Origin: an uncultured Prevotella sp.
GTDB lineage: Bacteria; Bacteroidota; Bacteroidia; Bacteroidales; Bacteroidaceae
Assembly (NCBI GenBank): GCA_947164965.1
Contig: CAMUYR010000006.1
Span: 62,001 to 126,000, forward strand
Reading direction: 5' to 3'
DNA: 64,000 nt
Below, piece by piece: positions 1 through 10,700 of this stretch. How positions within the stretch are numbered: position 1 is the first letter of the stretch; each line of letters starts with the position of its first letter. A program made the translations under genes and the position numbers. Below the pieces are notes generated by a model, which worked only from the letters and a program-made list of their open reading frames with translations, was not told the origin of the DNA and ran no database searches.

Positions 1-1
1 A

Positions 2-397
2 GGCATTACCACCGTTATTGCTGGTAAGGCTATCCAACAGCCCAAAGACTACAATGCAAAGATTGATGTTCAGAAAGGTGGCAAGTACACCGGCGGTACA
101 GCAGTTATCAAGTTCCCCGTTTATGCAAACTGCAAATATGATGTTCATGCCACAGGTTCTAAGATTACCTACGCAGGCTTCATTTTCAGCACACAGGATG
201 ACGTAGTCATCACAAGCGAAGGTGAAGACTATAAGTACACCTTCTTTGATGATTTAAATGGCAATCCTACAGCTATAAGCACTGTTAAGGCTGCCGTTGA
301 GAACAACGCAGCTATCTACAATGTAGCTGGTCAGCAGGTTAGCAAGGACTACAAGGGTCTTGTTATCAAGAATGGTAAGAAGATGATTCAGAAGTAA
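2..397 (+). CDS. C-terminal fragment of a secreted protein with surface-sorting tail
   Basis: This reading frame enters from the left edge and stops with TAA at 395-397, so only the last 131 residues are visible. The fragment looks like a beta-rich C-terminal domain (residues such as KITYAGFIFS) followed by a short tail, IYNVAGQQVSKDYKGL, ending in NGKKMIQK. The neighbouring pectate lyase has almost the same tail. Tails of this kind recur at the ends of secreted Prevotella proteins and probably act as a sorting or anchoring signal like type IX secretion C-terminal domains; that role is inferred. The lyase next door suggests a polysaccharide-degrading enzyme, but the catalytic part lies outside the window. 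Confidence 0.7.
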   Translation, partial: GITTVIAGKAIQQPKDYNAKIDVQKGGKYTGGTAVIKFPVYANCKYDVHATGSKITYAGFIFSTQDDVVITSEGEDYKYTFFDDLNGNPTAISTVKAAVENNAAIYNVAGQQVSKDYKGLVIKNGKKMIQK

Positions 398-420
398 TAC
401 GGATTACTAACGATAAAATT

Positions 421-456
421 CAAAATGGTGTAGTCACAGCAGGCTGCACCATTTTG
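421..456 (+). terminator. Hairpin terminator of the upstream partial gene
   Basis: An inverted repeat of CAAAATGGTG (421-430) and CACCATTTTG (447-456) lies 23 bp after the stop codon. The right arm contains the TTTG -33 element of the next promoter, so termination and initiation signals are physically merged. Confidence 0.6.
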
Positions 457-483
457 TTAATTGGGAATAATGTCGTATCTTTG
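453..483 (+). promoter_or_regulatory. Bacteroidetes-type promoter of the pectate lyase
   Basis: TTTG at 453-456 is followed after 19 bp by TATCTTTG at 476-483, an exact match to the TTTG / TAnnTTTG consensus. It sets the gene start: an ATG at 461 lies upstream of the -7 box, so the ATG at 512, which begins a clean signal peptide, is the real start. Confidence 0.8.
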
Positions 484-511
484 CAATCGAGACAAACTCT
501 TAATCGATAAT

Positions 512-2152
512 ATGAATATCTACTTTAAAATCTGTACTCTGATAATAGTACTCTTTACATGTTGTACTGTCACTTATGCGCAAGATGAGGAACAAGTGGC
601 ATTCCCTGGTGCCGAGGGTTTCGGACGCTACACGACTGGCGGACGAGGCGGTAAGGTGTATCATGTAACCACCTTAGAGGATGGCACACAGACAGGAACA
701 TTCCGATGGGCTTGCAATCAAAGTGGCAAGCGTACCATTGTATTCGACGTATCAGGTACCATCATGCTGAAATCGGAACTGAAGATCAAAAATGGTAATG
801 TGACCATTGCTGGGCAGAGTGCTCCTGGTGACGGCATCTGTATTGCCAACTATCCGTTTGTCATAGCCTGTAAGAACATCATCATCCGCTATATGCGCTT
901 CCGCTTAGGCAATGAGGCTCTCAAGACAAACCCCACAGCCCATGAAGGCGATGGATTGGGGGGTATGGACTCAGAAAACATCATCATTGACCACTGTTCC
1001 GTAAGTTGGTCAATTGACGAATGCCTCAGTGTCTATGGTTCAAAAAACACGACCGTACAATGGTGTATCGTTTCCCAAAGTCTCAACAACGCAGGTCATT
1101 CGAAAGGAGCCCATGGATATGGCGGTAACTGGGGCGGTAGCGGAGCATCATATCATCATAACCTGATGGCTCATCACATCTCACGCACTCCACGTCTTGG
1201 TCCACGTCCTGGTACACAGACCGATGAACGCATGGATATGCGCAACAATGTCATCTACAACTGGATTGACAACGGAGTATATGGCGGTGAAGGCATGAAT
1301 GTCAATATCGTCAACAACTACTATAAGCCTGGTAAAGACACCAAAACAGGAGCAAAAGGCATGCGTATTGCAGCCCCTGGCATCCGCACTAGCGAATATA
1401 CCAAGCATAACAGCGGAAGTCCCAATCAGTGGGATATTATGTGGCATGTATGGGGCAAATACTATGTAGATGGTAATGTAAATTCAAAATATGCTCAGGT
1501 AACCAACGACAACTGGACATACGGCATCTATAACCAAATAGACAACAGTAAGGTGGACAACACTTATACTGAAACCACTAAGGACACTCTGCGCATCACG
1601 ACACCCATTCCTTATGAAGCGGTCACCACACATACAGCAGAAAAAGCCTACGAACAGGTACTGGCCTTTGCAGGAGCTTCGCTACATCGTGATGCATTGG
1701 ATGTTGTGATAATTAACGACACCCGCGACGGCACTGCAACATATACAGGCAGCGGCTGTAAGAATGGTATCATCAATTCACAGGACGATGCCGGAGGGTG
1801 GCCTACCCTCAACCAGACGGAAGCCAAGGCTGACACCGACGGTGACGGTATGCCTGACGAATGGGAAACATCCAACGGGCTCAATCCTAACGAGGCTAGC
1901 GATGGTAATACCCTTGGCGAAGGAGGTTACACTCATCTAGAAATTTATCTGAACTCGCTAGTCTCAGACATTACGGAGAATCAGAATAAAGGAGGCATCA
2001 AGATGAGTGGCCAAGAAACCACAGGCATCAGCACCGTTAAGGCTGCTGCAGAGAATAACAGCGCTACTATCTACAACGTAGCTGGTCAGCAGGTTAGCAA
2101 GAACTACAAGGGTCTTGTTATCAAGAATGGTAAGAAGATGATCCAGAAGTAA
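512..2152 (+). CDS. Secreted pectate lyase, polysaccharide lyase family 1
   Basis: This is a 546-residue exported enzyme expected to cleave polygalacturonan by beta-elimination, giving unsaturated oligogalacturonides. A signal peptide (MNIYFKICTLIIVLFTCCTVTYA) opens the protein, followed by GAEGFGRYTTGGRGG, the usual beginning of Bacteroidetes PL1 lyases. The parallel beta-helix contains NIIIDHCSVSW (D160) and the basic stretch SRTPRLGPRPG (R225, R228), which matches the region carrying the PL1 catalytic arginine. A calcium-binding DTDGDGMPDEWE motif lies near the C terminus, and the last 40 residues form the same sorting tail as in the preceding gene. It has its own promoter and terminator. 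The enzyme class is well supported; preference for pectate over pectin is inferred. Confidence 0.9.
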   Translation: MNIYFKICTLIIVLFTCCTVTYAQDEEQVAFPGAEGFGRYTTGGRGGKVYHVTTLEDGTQTGTFRWACNQSGKRTIVFDVSGTIMLKSELKIKNGNVTIAGQSAPGDGICIANYPFVIACKNIIIRYMRFRLGNEALKTNPTAHEGDGLGGMDSENIIIDHCSVSWSIDECLSVYGSKNTTVQWCIVSQSLNNAGHSKGAHGYGGNWGGSGASYHHNLMAHHISRTPRLGPRPGTQTDERMDMRNNVIYNWIDNGVYGGEGMNVNIVNNYYKPGKDTKTGAKGMRIAAPGIRTSEYTKHNSGSPNQWDIMWHVWGKYYVDGNVNSKYAQVTNDNWTYGIYNQIDNSKVDNTYTETTKDTLRITTPIPYEAVTTHTAEKAYEQVLAFAGASLHRDALDVVIINDTRDGTATYTGSGCKNGIINSQDDAGGWPTLNQTEAKADTDGDGMPDEWETSNGLNPNEASDGNTLGEGGYTHLEIYLNSLVSDITENQNKGGIKMSGQETTGISTVKAAAENNSATIYNVAGQQVSKNYKGLVIKNGKKMIQK

Positions 2153-2194
2153 AGAGACATATACAACTACTTCGATAAATACTAATTTGCAAGT

Positions 2195-2230
2195 ACTCAG
2201 GGGGAGAACCATCTCTCCCTGAGTTATTTT
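2195..2230 (+). terminator. Terminator of the pectate lyase gene
   Basis: ACTCAGGG (2195-2202) pairs with CCCTGAGT (2217-2224), with further pairing inside, followed by TATTTTAT. It lies 43 bp after the stop codon. Confidence 0.75.
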
Positions 2231-2249
2231 ATGCACTATGGAAAAAGTG

Positions 2250-2352
2250 TTTTTGATTTGTTCCGAAGTTCAAAACACTTTGTTTTGAGGTTTAAAACAC
2301 TTTGTTTTAAAGCGTAAAACACTTTGTTTCGAGGTAGGAAACATTTTGTTTC
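2250..2352 (+). repeat. Array of palindromic 15-mers at exact 22-bp spacing
   Basis: Four copies of a palindromic 15-mer start at 2272, 2294, 2316 and 2338. The first two are AAAACACTTTGTTTT, the third ends in C and the fourth is GAAACATTTTGTTTC. A degenerate fifth copy begins at 2250. Every start-to-start distance is 22 bp, while the 7-bp spacers differ (GAGGTTT, AAAGCGT, GAGGTAG). The array ends 22 bp before the -33 box of the GH2 promoter, so a multi-site regulator platform is possible. Confidence 0.85.
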
Positions 2353-2373
2353 TGGCAAAAAAACAAGAAATAA

Positions 2374-2405
2374 TTTGCCGCTTCAATAATTATTGTTTAT
2401 CTTTG
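2374..2405 (+). promoter_or_regulatory. Promoter of the GH2-GH105/GH106 operon
   Basis: TTTG at 2374-2377 and TATCTTTG at 2398-2405 are separated by 20 bp. The ATG that begins the signal peptide is at 2414, only 8 bp after the -7 box, so the transcript should have almost no leader. An ATG at 2393 precedes the -7 box and cannot be used from this promoter. Confidence 0.8.
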
Positions 2406-2413
2406 TATTCGAT

Positions 2414-4798
2414 ATGAAGAATAAACAAACTACTATATATATTCCTGTACTCCTCTTTGCTCTGACAATGTCATTATGCCTTTCTGCCCAGAGCCGAAAA
2501 ATCATCAATCTGAACTATGGATGGGATTTTTCGTATGACGAACAGTTCAGCGATGCACGAAAGGTTGACATACCCCATGATTTCCAGATAGAGCAAGCAT
2601 GGATAGCACCTGCTGCCGATGAGAAGGCGGACAATACAGATGTTGCTGCCAATCAAAAGAGCCGCTTGTCGGCACGAGGTTTTAAGGAGATGGGCACAGG
2701 CTGGTACAGAAGGATCATCAATATAAACGAAGAGCAGTTAAAAGGGCGCAGGGTGTTACTCGATTTCGAGGGCATCATGCTGGTGGGCGATGTCTTTCTT
2801 AATGGGGAACGTGTAGGAGGAACAGATTACGGCTATGTTGGATTTGACATCGATATTACCAACTATCTGCATCCTGGCAACAATGAGCTGATTGTAAAAG
2901 CCTCCACTATGTCAGAGAAGAATTCACGATGGTATACAGGTGGCGGCCTGTTTCGCAACGTGAATCTTATGATGACATCTGCTAATCTGTATCTTGAGCG
3001 TCATCCGCTATATATCACTACCCGCCATAACCGTTTTGTAACTGTAGGTGTAGAATTTACCAACCGTACCAAACAAAGGGAGGCCAAAGTAGGACTGAAG
3101 ATTTACGACCCAAACGGTTTGCTGATATACGAGACAACAGAAACAGCCAAACAACAGACGACCTCAAGAACCCATGAATACCGGATGAAGGAAATAGAGG
3201 TTTGCAATCCGCAACTTTGGGATATTGAACACCCCAATCTGTACCGGGCAGAGATAACACTGATGCAGACAGATGGGACCGTCACCGATTCCTATTCAGA
3301 GGACTTCGGACTTCGTAGCATCGAATATGGTCCTGAGTTTGGCATGAAGCTGAACGGCAAGAAAGTATTGCTGAAGGGATTTGCCAACCATCACACATTA
3401 GGAGCTTTAGGAGCAGCAGCCTACCCTCGAGCCATCGAAAAGCGGTTGCTATTAATGAAGCAGTTTGGTATCAACCACGTTCGCACCAGCCATAATCCCT
3501 ACAGCCGTGATTTCATCAAGCTATGCGACAAGCTTGGCATTCTAGTGGTAGACGAACTATACGACAAGTGGACACAGCAGCATACGGGAGGAAGGGTGCC
3601 ATTTATGAACCACTGGGCACAAGACGTGACGGAATGGGTGAAACGTGACCGCAACTCGCCCAGCGTAATACTTTGGAGTCTTGGCAACGAACTGCAACAA
3701 GATGCTCATCAGCCTTTCAATGATTTTGGGGTGACATGTTACCATATGATGAAGACCGTACTGCATCGATACGACTCTACCCGTCTTGTCACCGTTGCCA
3801 TGCACCCACGTTATCGCAACTGGGAAACAGACTCGTTACCCTGCGATTTGGCACTCCAAACAGATATACAAGCCTATAATTACAGGTATATGTATTTCCC
3901 AGGAGACTGCAAGCGCTATCCTTGGATGACGTTCTATCAGAGCGAGGCTTCAACAGCAGCCATGGGTCCTAATTACTTTGAGATGGATCTCAATAAAGTG
4001 ATAGGACTGGCTTATTGGGGAGCTATCGACTATCTGGGAGAGTCTCAAGGATGGCCTGCAAAAGGATGGGCGCAGGGGGTCTTTGACATCTCACTGGCCC
4101 CCAAGCCCAAAGCCTATCTTATGAAGAGTCTGTTTTCGGAGGAGCCCTTGGTAAGAGTTTCTGTATTGGAAAATAAGAACACAGGAACAGAATGGAACGG
4201 TATCATTACAGGCAATGACCTGCAATCAGAATGCTGGAATCGTCCTGCCCATTCGAAAGTCAATATCATCGTCTATACGAATGGCGATGAAGCAGAACTC
4301 TTGTTGAACGGCAAAAGCATTGGACGTAAGCAGAACCCGACAGATTCTAAAAACAGGAACAAAATCATTTGGACTAATGTTGAATACCAACAAGGAAGAC
4401 TCGAAGCCAGAGCATATCGGAACAACAGAGTTGTAGCCCGACATACATTGGAGACCACAGGCAAAGCAGTGAAAATCATCGCAGAGCCTGATAATCGGCA
4501 ATGGAAAGCTGACGGCATGGATCTGCAGCATATTCGTCTGACAGCTGTTGATGCAAAGGGGCGTCAAATAACAACCTGTGACGATGAGTTATCTTTCCAG
4601 ATGGATGGTGACGCACGCATCATTGCCGTCACAAATGGCGACATCAACAGCCAAGAGCTGAATGTTACTAACCACCGCAAACTATGGCAAGGGACCGCTA
4701 TGGTCATTCTGCGTGCTGGCCAACAACCCTCAAAGATTACCCTTACCACGCAATCTTCTCATTTCAAACCTGTCATCACAAAGCTAGAAACAGAATGA
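2414..4798 (+). CDS. Secreted glycoside hydrolase family 2 (beta-galactosidase-like)
   Basis: This 794-residue exported GH2 enzyme probably removes beta-galactose or another beta-linked sugar from pectin side chains. After a signal peptide ending LSAQ come a jelly-roll sugar-binding domain (about 25-190), an immunoglobulin-like domain (about 195-310), the TIM barrel (about 315-600) and C-terminal beta domains. The acid/base glutamate is E426 in LWSLGNEL, and the likely nucleophile is E511 in FYQSEAST. The motif INHVRTSHNPYS is typical of the barrel. The next gene starts inside its stop codon (ATGA), so the two are translationally coupled. Family membership is firm; the exact substrate (galactose, glucuronate or arabinopyranose) cannot be read from sequence. 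Confidence 0.9.
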   Translation: MKNKQTTIYIPVLLFALTMSLCLSAQSRKIINLNYGWDFSYDEQFSDARKVDIPHDFQIEQAWIAPAADEKADNTDVAANQKSRLSARGFKEMGTGWYRRIININEEQLKGRRVLLDFEGIMLVGDVFLNGERVGGTDYGYVGFDIDITNYLHPGNNELIVKASTMSEKNSRWYTGGGLFRNVNLMMTSANLYLERHPLYITTRHNRFVTVGVEFTNRTKQREAKVGLKIYDPNGLLIYETTETAKQQTTSRTHEYRMKEIEVCNPQLWDIEHPNLYRAEITLMQTDGTVTDSYSEDFGLRSIEYGPEFGMKLNGKKVLLKGFANHHTLGALGAAAYPRAIEKRLLLMKQFGINHVRTSHNPYSRDFIKLCDKLGILVVDELYDKWTQQHTGGRVPFMNHWAQDVTEWVKRDRNSPSVILWSLGNELQQDAHQPFNDFGVTCYHMMKTVLHRYDSTRLVTVAMHPRYRNWETDSLPCDLALQTDIQAYNYRYMYFPGDCKRYPWMTFYQSEASTAAMGPNYFEMDLNKVIGLAYWGAIDYLGESQGWPAKGWAQGVFDISLAPKPKAYLMKSLFSEEPLVRVSVLENKNTGTEWNGIITGNDLQSECWNRPAHSKVNIIVYTNGDEAELLLNGKSIGRKQNPTDSKNRNKIIWTNVEYQQGRLEARAYRNNRVVARHTLETTGKAVKIIAEPDNRQWKADGMDLQHIRLTAVDAKGRQITTCDDELSFQMDGDARIIAVTNGDINSQELNVTNHRKLWQGTAMVILRAGQQPSKITLTTQSSHFKPVITKLETE

Positions 4799-7700
4799 AA
4801 CGGCTCTTAATTATCTGTATAGTCTGCTGTGGGTTCTTAAAAGCCCTGGCGCAAAGCAATGAGGTGCTTTATACAGCCCGCCTTGCCAACGACTACTTGA
4901 TGGCGAAATACAGCGACCCCACACAGCCTACTAACGTTAAGCGTGTACGTCCCAGCTCTTTATGGACACGAGCCGTCTACTATGAAGGACTGATGGCACT
5001 CTACAATATAGACCAACAGCAACGCTACATTGACTACGCCTTACGCTGGGCTGATTTCCATCAGTGGACACCACGTAACGGTGTAGCTACAACGAATGCA
5101 GACGATCAATGTTGTTCGCAGACCTATATTGAGCTAAACCAATTGACAGGCAAAGGCACGCTTGAGTATGTCAGAGAGAACCTGCAGAAACAAATGGCTA
5201 GTCAGCGCACAGACTATTGGACATGGATAGATGCCATACAGATGGCCATGCCGGTATATGTGAAAATGTATGCCATCACAGGCGACAAGCAATATCTTGA
5301 CTATGCCATGAAGAGCTATCGCTGGACTCGTAACAAATGCGGTGGTGGCTGTCTGAACAAGAAGGAAGGACTCTGGTGGCGCGATGCTGACTATGTGGCA
5401 CCCTATCAAGAAAAGGATGGCAAGAATTGCTATTGGAGTCGGGGCAACGGATGGGTATATGCAGCACTGGTTCGCTCGATGAGTCTGCTACCTGAAAAAA
5501 GTCGGGAATATCAAGTATTACGTAAGGATTTCCTATTGATGAGCAAGGCTCTGTTGGACTGTCAGCATCAGGATGGATTCTGGCATGCCAGTCTCTTATC
5601 GGACGTTGACTACCCTCACCCCGAAATGACAGGAACAGCACTTTTCCTTTATGGTATGGCATGGGGCATTCAGCACGGATTATTGAAAGAAAAAGAATAC
5701 CGATCCGCTTGCGATAAAGCATGGCGAGCATTGAAATCGTGCATTCACGAAAATGGTTTTCTGGGATGGAACCAAGGAACAGGTAAAGACCCGTCTGCTG
5801 GACAGCCCGTTACCTTTACCAGTGTTCCTGACTTTGAAGACTACGGTACAGGATGTTATCTGTTAGGACTTACAGAATACTACAAACTGTTAATGTCCTC
5901 ATGGCCCACCCAACGACCAGAGGCTAAAGCCGGTACTCGTTGGTGGTGGTTAGGCTCAGCTGTCGACAAGGATAACCTGGAATGGAATCTCTCCGAATAT
6001 GCCCGTGCCGGCATAGGGGCAGTAGAGATCACGCCTCTTTATGGTGTTCAAGGCAATGACAAGAACAATATTCCCTTCCTGTCACCTCAATGGATGGAAG
6101 CTTTGAAGACGGTACAGGATATTGCCAAGCCTTTAGGTATCGAGGTAGACATGAACTGTGGTACTGGCTGGCCTTTTGGCGGTCCGCACATTTCTCTGGA
6201 ACAAGCAGCCTGCAAAGCTGTTTTCAAGGACTCCATCGTCAACGGAAAGAACGTCTATCAGGTAGAAATCGGACGAACCAAGCAAAAAGTGAAGCGTGCG
6301 GCCCCTGGAGGAGAAGGATGGGTGGTAGACCACTTCGACCGCGAAGCTGTCCGTCATTATCTGGACCGTTTCGAGAAAGCGTTTGCAGAGTCCAGGGTGC
6401 CCTACCCTCACACTTTCTTTAATGACAGCTACGAAGTGTATAAGGCCAATTGGACCCCGAAACTGTTTGATGAATTCAAGAAGCGACGCGGCTATGATCT
6501 TCGCCATAAACTTCCAGAACTGCTGGGTGTGATAGACGATGGGAACCAAGTGCTTTGCGATTATCGGGAAACACTAAGTGACCTGTTATATGAGAACTTC
6601 ACGCTTCAATGGGTAGATTGGGCACACAGACATGGTGTCAAGGTACGTAACCAGGCACATGGTTCACCTGCAAACCTGCTCGACCTTTATGCAGCTGTTG
6701 ACATTCCAGAAATAGAGGGTTTCGGACTATCAGAATTTGGTATCAAGGGATTACGGACAGATTCTGGCATGACAAGAAAGAACTTCAGTGATGTGTCGAT
6801 GCTTAAATATGCCTCATCAGCCGCACATGTCATGGGCAAGCCATTTACTTCAAGCGAAACATTCACCTGGCTGACAGAACATTTCCGCACGTCACTCTCG
6901 CAGATGAAACCTGATCTCGACCTGATGTTTACTTGTGGCGTAAACCACGTCTATTTCCATGGTTCGTGCTATACACCTAAAGATGACCCCTGGCCAGGAT
7001 GGAAGTTCTATGCTTCTGTTGATATGAGTCCGACGAACTCCATCTGGCGTGATGCTCCATACATGATGAAGTATATAGAGCGTTGTCAGAGTTTCCTTCA
7101 GAAGGGACAACCAGACAACGATTTCCTGGTTTATTTACCCATTCGAGATATGTGGCGCCAGAGAGGTCCTCGCAACGATGATGCTAAATGGGAAAGCAAG
7201 AACCGACGCGGTGGCGAAGACCTGCTGATGCAGTTTGACATTCATACTATGGATGAGAAAGCGCCGCAATTTATCAAGAGTATTCTGGCTATTGACAGTC
7301 TGGGATATGACTGCGACTATATCAGTGACCGCCAACTCTCAAAAGTAAAAGTAGAGAATGGCATGCTGGTAACGGAAGGCGGGACCCGCTACAGAGCTCT
7401 GATTATTCCTCAAGGCACCACTATCGACAACAGGCTACAAGCCCTGATTAAACCGTTTAAATCATATACCATCATCGGTGAAGCACCAGAAGAAATGTCC
7501 CGCTTTGCGAAACCAGAACCCATGAAAACGAAGTTAGGACTACGAGCAATACGTCGTAAGAGCAATGGCGATTGGCACTATTTCATTGCCAATCTAACGC
7601 CACACGATATCAGTAGCGACATTGCACTTGCTGTTCCTTTCAAAAGTGCTACATGGTATAATCCCATGAACGGAGATATCACACCTGCCTACGTTCAAAA

Positions 7701-10700
7701 CGGCAAATTACATATAGCCCTTCGCTCTGGTGAGAGCCGTATACTCCAGACTTCGACTCTACCTGCTCAAGATAATATACCAAAAGCACAACAATCACAA
7801 CAACTGGTATTGCAGGGGCCATGGAAGCTGACATTCATGGAAGAGAGCCCGCATGTTTCAGGAACCTTCACTATGCCGCAACCCCAGACATGGGAATCGT
7901 TTTGTGACTCTGCTGCGGTTACTATGGGGACTGGAGTCTATTCTACTACCTTCCATTTAACTAAGGAACAGGCTAAGCAACATTGGATGATAGAACTTGG
8001 CGATGTTCGCGAGTCTGCTCGTGTCTATCTGAACGGGGAGTTTATAGGCTGTGCATGGGCTGTACCTTTTACGCTTGACTGCCGCCATGCACTCCATAAA
8101 GGCAATAACGAGCTCCGTATAGAAGTCACCAACCTGCCTGCCAACCGTATTGCCGATATGGATCGCAAGGGTATTAAATGGCGTAAGTTTAATGAGATAA
8201 ACGTAGTTGACATTAACTACAAGAAAACGACCTATGAAGGATGGAAACCCGTAAAGAGTGGGCTTAACTCTGAAGTTAAACTAGTTTGTATAAGCGACAA
8301 CGCCCCACTCCGAAAGAGACAATACAAACCTGGCGATGCTGGAGATTTTATCTGTGTTGATGGCAATAACCGCTATACCCGTGCTTTATATGGCAGTCAT
8401 ACAGACTGGCGATTGGAGACCTCCGATTGTCCAATCTTTGCAGTGGTAAAAAAGGGATATCATCGTAATATCCGGTTTGTCATTGAGATTGACGGCAAGA
8501 ATTATCCAATGGAAGACATAAAACCATGCAAAGCAAGCTATCAGAACGGTCAACGCACCTATTTGCTGGATATAAAGGATGGCGATAAACTGAATATTAA
8601 GGTCATCGCTATGCCAGATAGTGAGGCTGCAGTATGGAAGTTTTACTCTAAGGAACTGAAAGGTCGTGCCCGCATAAAAGCATTGGTTTCGGAGATAGCG
8701 CACCCCAAGTTAAATCGCAATGGCGATATAGGAGCTGACAAACCGGGCTCACTGGAACCAAAAGATGAGGTACTGCAGATGGTCGAACTAGCACTTGACG
8801 ACACAACTGCCTATATGAAGGTAGACCTGAATGTGCTGTATTCTTTAAACAACGACGAAGGGCGACAACTGTTAGAGACTGCAGAAAAACATTTCAGTAC
8901 ACTATCACAACGAATAAAATTTAACACCCCTGATCCATATATCAACACGCTTGGGAGCGCATTGGTTATAGCTGCCGATGGTGATTGGGACGGAAAGACC
9001 TGGTTGCATGGCTGTATCGGTTGGCGTATGCCTCTGGCTGGTTGGCGAGCAGGCTATGTTGGCGATGTGCTGGGTTGGAACGATAGAGCTATCAGTCATT
9101 TCAACGCTTACGCCAAAAGTCAGGTAACACAGGTCCCTCCTACTATTAGCCATCCTTCTCAAGATGCTGATTTGAATATGGCAAGAGCCGAAAAGAAATG
9201 GGGTACCCAAATGTACTCCAACGGATATATATGTCGCAATCCTGAGCGCAATGATCAAATGCATCATTACGACATGAACCTTAACTATATCGATGAATTG
9301 CTATGGCATTTCCAATATGATGCAGATACTGCCTATATGCGAAAGATGTGGCCAGTGCTGACCAGACATTTAGCTTGGGAAAAACGTAACTTCGATCCCG
9401 ATGGCGATCATCTCTATGATGCCTACTGCTGCATCTGGGCTAGCGATGCACTCTACTATAGTGGTGGAGCGGTCACCCACAGCTCCGCCTATAACTATCG
9501 TGGCAACAAACTGGCAGCACGGATTGCAGAAATGATAGGTGAAGACCCACAACCCTATCACCATGAAGCCGAGGCTATACTCAAAGCTATGAACGAGCAT
9601 CTGTGGTTGAAAGATAAAGGGGTATGGGCTGAATACCAAGATGCACTGGGATTAAAGCGCAAACATGACCATCCCGCTGTTTGGAGTGTTTACACATCGA
9701 TAGATTGTGGTGCATGTAGTCCGGAACAGGCATATAAGGCTACACAGTATATTGATAAGCACATACCACATATCGATGTTGAAGAAACGGGGTATCAGAC
9801 AATAGCAACAAGTGACTGGATGCCCTATTCGTGGAGTATCAATAATGTAGCGGCTGCCGAAGTGATGCACACTGCTCTTGCCTATTATGAGGCAGGACGT
9901 GCCAAAGAAGGCTATCAATTGATGAAAGCCAACATCCTAGACCAAATGTATTACGGACAAAGTCCGGCCAACTTTGGACAAATCAGCCAATACGATGCAA
10001 ACAGGGGTGAATGCTACAGGGATTTCGGTGATTGTATAGGCATCAGTAGCCGTACCCTGATACAAGGTCTTTTCGGCATTATTCCACAGGCTCTCTATGG
10101 AAAGTGTATCATCCGCCCAGGGTTTCCTTCAGAATGGGAGCATGCCAGTGTGGAAATGCCATATTTGAAATATCATTATTCGCACAAAGGCAACAAGATA
10201 AGATTAGAGATTACTCAAAGTTTTAATCAACCACTACAGATTTTAGTGCGTCAAAATACAAAATTGGGAGAATATCATGAAATACAAGGAACTGACGAAC
10301 ATTATCAGGTGATAGAATACGAAATGGAACCGGTTTTACTTTCTCAGATAGAAACAAATTGCACAGACTACGTAGATGCAGAGAAATTAGGTCTGGGAGA
10401 GCCAGAGCAAACTAAGCGTTTCCACACTGTTGATCTCAGCAGATATTACAATTCAGAAGTAAGCGATATCTTCAAAAACAAGTATTTGAGTCCTCGTCCA
10501 AAAACCACAACGCTCCAGATTCCCATCCAAGGAATCGGAGAGTGGTGTCATCCTTTGAAAACTGTAGATATCAACGATTCTGTATTCCGGAGTATGATTT
10601 CCAATGGAATCTTTATGATGGCAGGTGTACCCATGAGAACGCCTAGCCAAGGACGTAACATCATCTATACTAGTCTGTGGGATAACTATCCCGATTCTAT

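Noticed and set aside
461..511. Longer N terminus of the pectate lyase
   Set aside because: An ATG at 461 lies upstream of the -7 promoter box and would bury the signal peptide. The start at 512 fits.
2250..2352. CRISPR array
   Set aside because: The units are 15 bp with 7-bp spacers, far too short for CRISPR, and no cas genes are in the window.
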